Part shown: piece after piece, positions 58,201-64,000 of the stretch | How positions within the stretch are numbered: position 1 is the first letter of the stretch | Layout: each line of letters starts with the position of its first letter | Assembly: GCA_003991915.1 (NCBI GenBank) | Contig: RQTK01000110.1 | Location: 742,840 to 806,839 of the forward strand | Reading direction: 5' to 3' | DNA length: 64,000 nt | Source of the DNA: Elysia chlorotica | Taxonomy: Eukaryota; Mollusca; Gastropoda; Plakobranchidae | The notes under the pieces: model-generated | Databases searched by the model: none | Told to the model about the DNA's origin: nothing | Seen by the model: the letters and a program-made list of their open reading frames with translations, nothing else | Position numbers and translations under genes: made by a program

Positions 58201-61200
58201 CCTCAAGTTGCTACATGCTATCCCTTGTTCGCTGATCATAAAGACAAGGATCAAGAGAAGGGAGATGAGGGAACTGTAGCAGGGGTGCCTTCTATAGCTG
58301 AGCAGCAATCTGCAGATCTTTTCAGTGGGTAAGTGGCCTAACTTTTGTGATGTATCATGTAACTTGGATAAATTATAACATAAAAATGTGTTGTTTTTTT
58401 ATCTGAATTTAAGTCTGATATCTTAGTAGTTTTTACTTAGGTAAAAATGAAGTTTGGTTTATTCTCTTGAATATGCTTTTCTGAACCTGTATTATAAATT
58501 CATTTTATATAAATCAACTTTAAGAATATTTGTTATTTAGATTTCATGCTTGTGGTCGTAAAATATCCATTTTTTTAATAATGGCCAAGTGTCTGCTAAA
58601 TTTCATAGTTTTTATCAGATTGGAGCAAATACTTTCATCAATATCTGCTCATTTATTTCGTTTTTTTATTCATTTTTATTTTATCAATGACAGTCTTCCA
58701 CATGAGGGGGAGCCCACTGCCACAAGCAGTCCTATAGAGGCTTTGACAGGTTGGTACCAAAGCTTTTGATGCTATTTTTTAATCTGCATCGTTGATGCTT
58801 GTACTAGGGTGAATATGTACAGTTTTGTAGAGACTTCAGTGTTGAAAGGGTTGCTTTTGAAAAGTTTTAAAGATATTTTATTTGAAAATAGCACTTAAAA
58901 ATGTTTCTTATATATTAGATATTTTATGATTATATCTAACACTTTGTGTTTTGTTGCTTTTCCTCATGCTGTTTCACTTTTCCATATGTTTTGTCTTTTT
59001 TTTTCTATTCTAAGAAAAAGAAATTCCCAAGTGAGATTTTACCTTGAAAGATGTCTCCATTTGACTTTGGCATAACATTAACAATCCAATTATTTTCAGT
59101 TAACTTTAATCAAACTATTTTTCAAACTACATTTTCTTTATTTATTGTTTATACAGTATTTGTCATTTCAGTAAAACTGTTTTTTTTTTTTTTTTTTTAC
59201 TTTGTAAATGAGCAGATGAATTCAAAGATGAGAGTAACAATCGCCACTCGTCAGCAGAAGACTCTGACTCAAGTTCAGGAAAGAGGAAAGAGAAATACAG
59301 GCCTTACAGGTGTGTATGACGATGAAAGTATGCTTATTCAAAAATCTATCTCTATTTCTAGATGTTAATTACAATTAGACCAAAGGATCCAGACTCCAGA
59401 ATATAATCTATGAATCTAGTGTAGTATTCACATATTTTTGAAACTGTAAAATCTCCCAAAACTTAAAAGAAAATAACCTGCAATGTTACATAGAACACAT
59501 TTTAATGTATGTGTGCGAGGCTTGGACAGTATCCAAACAAGCACAGAAGAAACTTTAGGCCGTAGAGATGTGGTTTCTCAGGCGAATGCTTCGTATACTT
59601 TAGACAACAAAGTATTCTAACGAAACTGTCTTAAATGAGGCAAACTCAGGAAGATCTCTTATGAATAAAATAATAAAATATGAAAAACGTCAGTCGTCAT
59701 TTATAGGGTAGGCTATGAGAGGAGAAAAACTCGAACACCTCGTCATAACAGGAATGCTTGAAAGGAAAAGGAGCAGAGGAAGACAAAGAGAAAAGCTGAT
59801 AGACAGTCTAGTTTTTTTGGCTGAAAGTGGCAAACGTGATCATAAAAGCTTCTTCTCAACTCTAATGTCCACCCAATAGTTATCTAAATCTACTTTCGGT
59901 CTGCAAAGCATTAAATCTTCTAATAGTTATTACAGGCAAATTGTCTTTCATGTTTTTTTTGTGGAAAGTCTCAAACGTTTATAAGAAGAGCTTTTTATTA
60001 TGTTTTAGTTGACATTAGAAGTAAAGTACTCTAATTCTTGGTGTATTTTCGTCTCACTGTGTGAAGCAAAAACTCTAAACCTGTTGATTATTGCAAAGCA
60101 GCATAACATTAAAATGTTTCAAGTGGAGAATGGATAAAATAAATGAAAATGAGTTGTTCATGTGGGAGACTTGACCCTAACAATTCATACACTTTTTTTC
60201 CAGGCCTCCAGGATCTAAAGACTTTTATTACACAGAGAGTGATGCAGCTTCTATTGCAGACAGTGTTACTACTATTGAGAGCACTCACATTGGTACAGAA
60301 GTTTGATTTCTTGTTTGTTTTGTTTGGGGGTTTTTTAACCATTGGATATTTGGGAAATTAAAAAAAAAAATATTTGGGCTTAAAATTAATTGAATTCCTT
60401 TTCATTCTTTATAATTATATTGTATATTATACTGAATCTTCTATATTTGTTTTATAATAACAGTAGTTAGTGGAAGGGACTAGGAGGGAAAAGTAGAAGT
60501 TAATGCTTTTCAAGAGGTATTTTCACAAAAACTTTTTGAAAGTATATTTTTACGACCTTATATATATTTTTAGTTTTATTTTGCTATTTTTTGGGTGGGA
60601 TTATGTTAGATGATTGAAAAGATTTACCTACCTTATTAGTGTCTGTGACGGAAAAAATTTTTTACCTTCTTATGTAATATGAACAACTAACTAATTGTTT
60701 TCCGACTTATAATACAAAACATGCTTTAGCATTTCTTTTTTCATAACTTTATTTGAACAGGTTCTGATGACGCAAGAGGGCCCATTTTACCATCCTCCGC
60801 TCTTGGGAGTCGCAAGGACCCCCCTCCTTCCGGTGGAATCTATGCCAAACATAAAGCATTGAGTTCTGTCCCAGAGTCCTTGCCTCCAATTCAAGAGAAA
60901 TCAGTATTGGTATGACTTACATTTGTTTGGATTTGTATGTAAAGAAAGTAGGGGCTATAGAAAAGTGTAATGGCTCCAGTACTGGAAATAAATAAATCAA
61001 TCTGCCACGCTAAAAGCACAAATACAATGCTATCCGCTTAGAGTAAACTTCTAAGTGACAACCTAAAATGTGATTTTATACCAAATTCAAATTAAATAGG
61101 ACCCTAGAGGGAAAAAAAAAGGGGGGGGGGGGGGTGGCTTCAATGGATTATAAAATTAATACAAATAAAAAGCAGATTTTATCCAAAGGTCAATATTTAT

Positions 61201-63949
61201 ATCTAGGAACTAACCCCAGTTTGACAAAAGGTTAGAAGAGTTTAATTTTTTCTCTGGAATCAAAGTTTGTAAATACGCTTGGAGTAAACAGACCTTGATA
61301 TGTCCTTTTTATTCTAACTTGCTTTCCAGTTTTCTTGTTTCATATTTTTTGTGTCCATGTTTTGGGTTTGTTTGTTTTTTGTTTTTTAATATGTGTATGT
61401 TTTTTGTTTGTGCATAAAGATTGACTTAAGTTCACAGTAAATTGCTTGATACGTGCAACTTCACTAATCACTATCATTAAGATCACAGATTTTCTGGACC
61501 CTTTAAATTCTTTTATTTCCTATAATGGTGAGAATTTCTATAAATTGTTATTGTTCTGTCAATAGAAAACGTGCAATTTTGTCATTAAAAAAGGTGGAAA
61601 ATCTCTATTTTTTAGAATGAATTTAGAATTTTAAAAGTCTCATAAAGTATTATTTTTTATTCTCCAGGACGATCAAGAATCTGAGACCAATCAGTCCGAT
61701 AAACTTAGTGGAAGTGGCAAGAGCAAGGAAGTTACTGGAAAAGGAAATGCTTCAAGTTCCAAATTTGAAGGGAACTTAAGAGAGAATCGGGAACGTCACA
61801 TTGAAGGAAGTAAGGACCGGCGTGTGCAGTCAAGTGTCCCTGCATCTGGGGCGGCAGACGGTCTTTACAGCAGAGGTGTTGCTGCTGCTCGCAGAGATGC
61901 TCAGTGGGATAACAGGATGAGAGAACGTGGCCAAGACGCCTTGGAACATGAATCCTTGAGAAATATAGAGGAAACCGTGGCAAAATTTACAGAGCTCTCT
62001 GACTTGGGCAGTATCGGAGCATATTCTCAAAGATCAAGAATAAATGAAAGTGAATCGATTAGGCAGTCATCTGATCAATGTTTAACGAGAGATGTTGACA
62101 AGGATGAGCCTTTGTCATTGAGAGTAAAAATGACATACACAGACTATCCAGAGGACAAATATGCTGAACCAAGGGGAGCAGAAAAGAGATTTGCAAATGA
62201 AGGCAGAGAGAGACAAGAATTTGCTAAAGAAAGCGTAGATTCAGATCAATATTGGGAGAAAAGGAGAGAAAGAGAAGAAAGTCGTTACACTGGCTATCAG
62301 GATGATTTGTCTCATCGCTATCCTAGCAGTTACTTCAAAAGAAAAGATGATTACTCTACTGAAGTGAACAACTCTGAGCCCAGAGGAAGAAGTTGGGACC
62401 AAGATACCTCTTCATCTCCTGTTAGAGATGCACGATTGTCTCCCGCTTTTCACCGCGCCCTGTCCGCAGAACTTCGACAAGCCATTGAAGCTCGCTCACC
62501 GCTACTCAGCCAGAACATAGAGCGCTCTCTTGCACAGGCACCTCTTGAAACACCAGCCTGGCGCACCACGCAGGACAATGATGTTGAAAAATATGAACAG
62601 CCTCGAAGATCCAGGTCTCCCCCACCAACGTTCCTTGCCCGTGAGAGAGGCCAGCCCCCGCGAGATTATGCCCGCAGCCCCGTAGCACTGAGCAGAAGAT
62701 CACCTCCCCCTGCAAGGCCTGCGTGGACAGAACAAGGCAGGGAGTCGCCAGTTCAGCAAAGTAGAGACAGGGCTCAAAGCAGAGAGTCACCGCCAGTCCA
62801 ACTAACTAGAGACCGAGTGGTTTCTCCATTACCCACCCGAGACTCGAGACTGAGATCGCAGTCACCTTTGACTGAAAACACCCAGTTTGCCTCTCCAAGT
62901 TCCATTTCTAAAGATCAGCGTTTGAGATCTCTGTCTCCATCTTTTAGAGATTTCTCAAGAGTCCCAGGGTATAGGTCACCATCTCCTGTTGAGCAGGCAA
63001 AATCTGCCAGCTTTCCAAATTCAGACTCAAGGTAATTTTTTGTGTCGTTTAAAACTTTTATTTAAATAATTACTCTAGTTGAATGTTACAATAACATGTG
63101 AAGTTATGCTTATATAAATTTTTTTCTCCAACCCTGACAAGTAGTTGCTTTAAGGTGACTCACTTTTCCCCCTCTTGTTACCTTCAATGTCATGCTGAAC
63201 GAGCGTTATAATCATAAAGCATTAGATAGAATGAATGCTTTGTATTTATGAATTTAGAGAATAAAAAACGATTTATCTCATTTTGAAGTATATTGTAAAC
63301 TAACTGTAGTGTGATGCAGCACATGTATGGGAGGAGGACTTTTGCAAAGTTTCATATCACATTAGATACTCCAACGTTCTTTTAAAATCCCTATATACTT
63401 ATATATTATTAACTGAGAAATGAAATAAAAAATCACTTCCAGATGTAGTTCACACTGGTCAAATAGTAAAATAACTATAGACACACACATTTCTATTTTG
63501 CATCATGACATGTTTTTACAGCCAGGAATATTTAGAAATAGATTTATGGTCTCTGGAAACAAAAAGTTTCTAAGTTAAAAAGGAAAGTTAGAAGATCAGA
63601 GGATAAATCTGTTAAATTTGCTCCTATGGGGATAAAAATGTTTACAGTGATCTTTCTTCACACATATGACACAATCATGGATCGATAAGAAAAATGAAAC
63701 CATGAGAGGAATAATTATACAGAATTTTCAGATGAAATAGTTCTGATATTAATCATAATTCATTAGATTTGGGCCAAAGAATCCCTATTGTATTCTGTAT
63801 TTTCAATCCTAATTAATTTTTTTCTGTTGTCAAGATCATTTTAATTCATAGTTGCTTTTTGTGTTTGTGGTGTTTTTCAGAATATCAATGAAAAATATTT
63901 CTGAGCAGCAGTCTGGCCTTAACTTGAGACAATCGGCTTCTCCTCAAAG
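53790..63949 (+). CDS. ALMS1-like centrosome/basal-body protein candidate, 5' portion (runs off the window)
   Basis: Ten exons: 53790-53801 (tentative), 55320-55454, 55838-55925, 56249-58328, 58694-58749, 59216-59309, 60204-60292, 60761-60909, 61668-63031 and 63881-63949. All are GT-AG and phases join, giving about 1,378 codons without a stop; the last donor AAAG|GTAAAA leads out of the window. The product is acidic, Ser/Asp-rich and largely disordered, with an Arg-Ser-Pro-rich tract about residues 1214-1355. Blocks resembling ALMS1: DAVNSAIAEVSKDFLAGLRA with SVS following (about 101-123); FKLIKGMP...DTDW (about 141-165); and LADKVFRIL...ERDERARY (about 600-640), like the ALMS1 segment LAAHVKNLL...EEESRVRAH. 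KVKRVLQDTKYL (about 386-397) is another short helical block. The order of the first two blocks is swapped relative to my recollection of human ALMS1, and the defining C-terminal ALMS motif is outside the window. Gene structure is strong; identity is moderate. If the 12-nt exon is wrong, translation starts at ATG 55329. Confidence 0.8.
55113..55319 (+). repeat. Duplicated splice-acceptor region with CT and TATC microsatellites
   Basis: The real acceptor of ALMS1-like exon 2 (TTCTTCATACATACAG|GGAC, exon from 55320) is preceded about 155 bp upstream by a near copy ending TTCATACACACAG|GGAC at about 55165. Both follow a CTCTTTGTCTC plus poly-T stretch. Between them lie (CT)n at about 55168-55236 and (TATC)n at about 55237-55265. 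Confidence 0.8.
59500..59880 (+). pseudogene. Degenerate non-LTR retrotransposon (LINE) reverse-transcriptase C-terminal relic
   Basis: In ALMS1-like intron 6, one plus-strand frame reads VCEAWTVSKQAQKKL, stop, AVEMWFLRRMLRI, stop, and later ITGMLERKRSRGRQREKLID. This is the typical tail of LINE reverse transcriptases: a C-E-A-W-T block, an EMW-RRMLRI block and a G-RGRQR block before the end. It carries at least three in-frame stops and lacks the catalytic domain, so it is a dead 5'-truncated fragment. Clade not assigned. Confidence 0.75.
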
Positions 63950-64000
63950 GTAAAAACAGGGAATAAAAAAAACTCTCAGTGTCTTTCATGAATGATATAT

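Overview
The window is nuclear DNA of an animal with long introns and many repeats. AT-rich intergenic DNA, long GT-AG introns, dense microsatellites, tRNA-type SINEs and two vertebrate-like but diverged gene products suggest an invertebrate. I favour a mollusc, probably a gastropod, but that is inference from repeat texture and codon use, not proof. No bacterial operons, CRISPR arrays or viral genes were seen. Most short open frames here are microsatellite translations (poly-Ser, Leu-Ser, Arg-Glu, Ile) or shadows of exons. || Layout. 1-21,000: no recognised exon. It holds microsatellites, SINE copies, tandem repeats and two related foldback elements. 21,065-22,970 (minus strand): the first two coding exons of a transmembrane adenylate cyclase. 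They cover the first membrane domain; the catalytic exons were not found and should lie further along the minus strand. A 59-bp tandem duplication breaks the frame of exon 1. 23,000-38,400: mostly non-coding, with repeats, a 397-base assembly gap (34,202-34,598) flanked by near-identical sequence, and a CpG-rich putative untranslated first exon on the minus strand near 32.5 kb. 40,284-51,550 (minus strand): a complete 16-exon SUPV3L1/SUV3 mitochondrial RNA helicase gene, which I reconstructed in frame through every splice junction (782 codons). 53,790-63,949 (plus strand): ten exons of a large, serine-rich, low-complexity protein that continues past the window edge. Short blocks resemble ALMS1 (Alstrom syndrome centrosome/basal-body protein), so I call it ALMS1-like with moderate confidence. 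|| SUPV3L1 and the ALMS1-like gene are head to head, separated by about 2.2 kb that contains a near-perfect hairpin element and a 134-bp tandem duplication. Nothing suggests that the three genes form a functional unit. The main unusual points are the broken adenylate cyclase frame, repeated splice-acceptor-like arrays beside two real exons, a nested SINE insertion with clean target-site duplications, and a retrotransposon relic in an ALMS1-like intron. I found no convincing new biological system.
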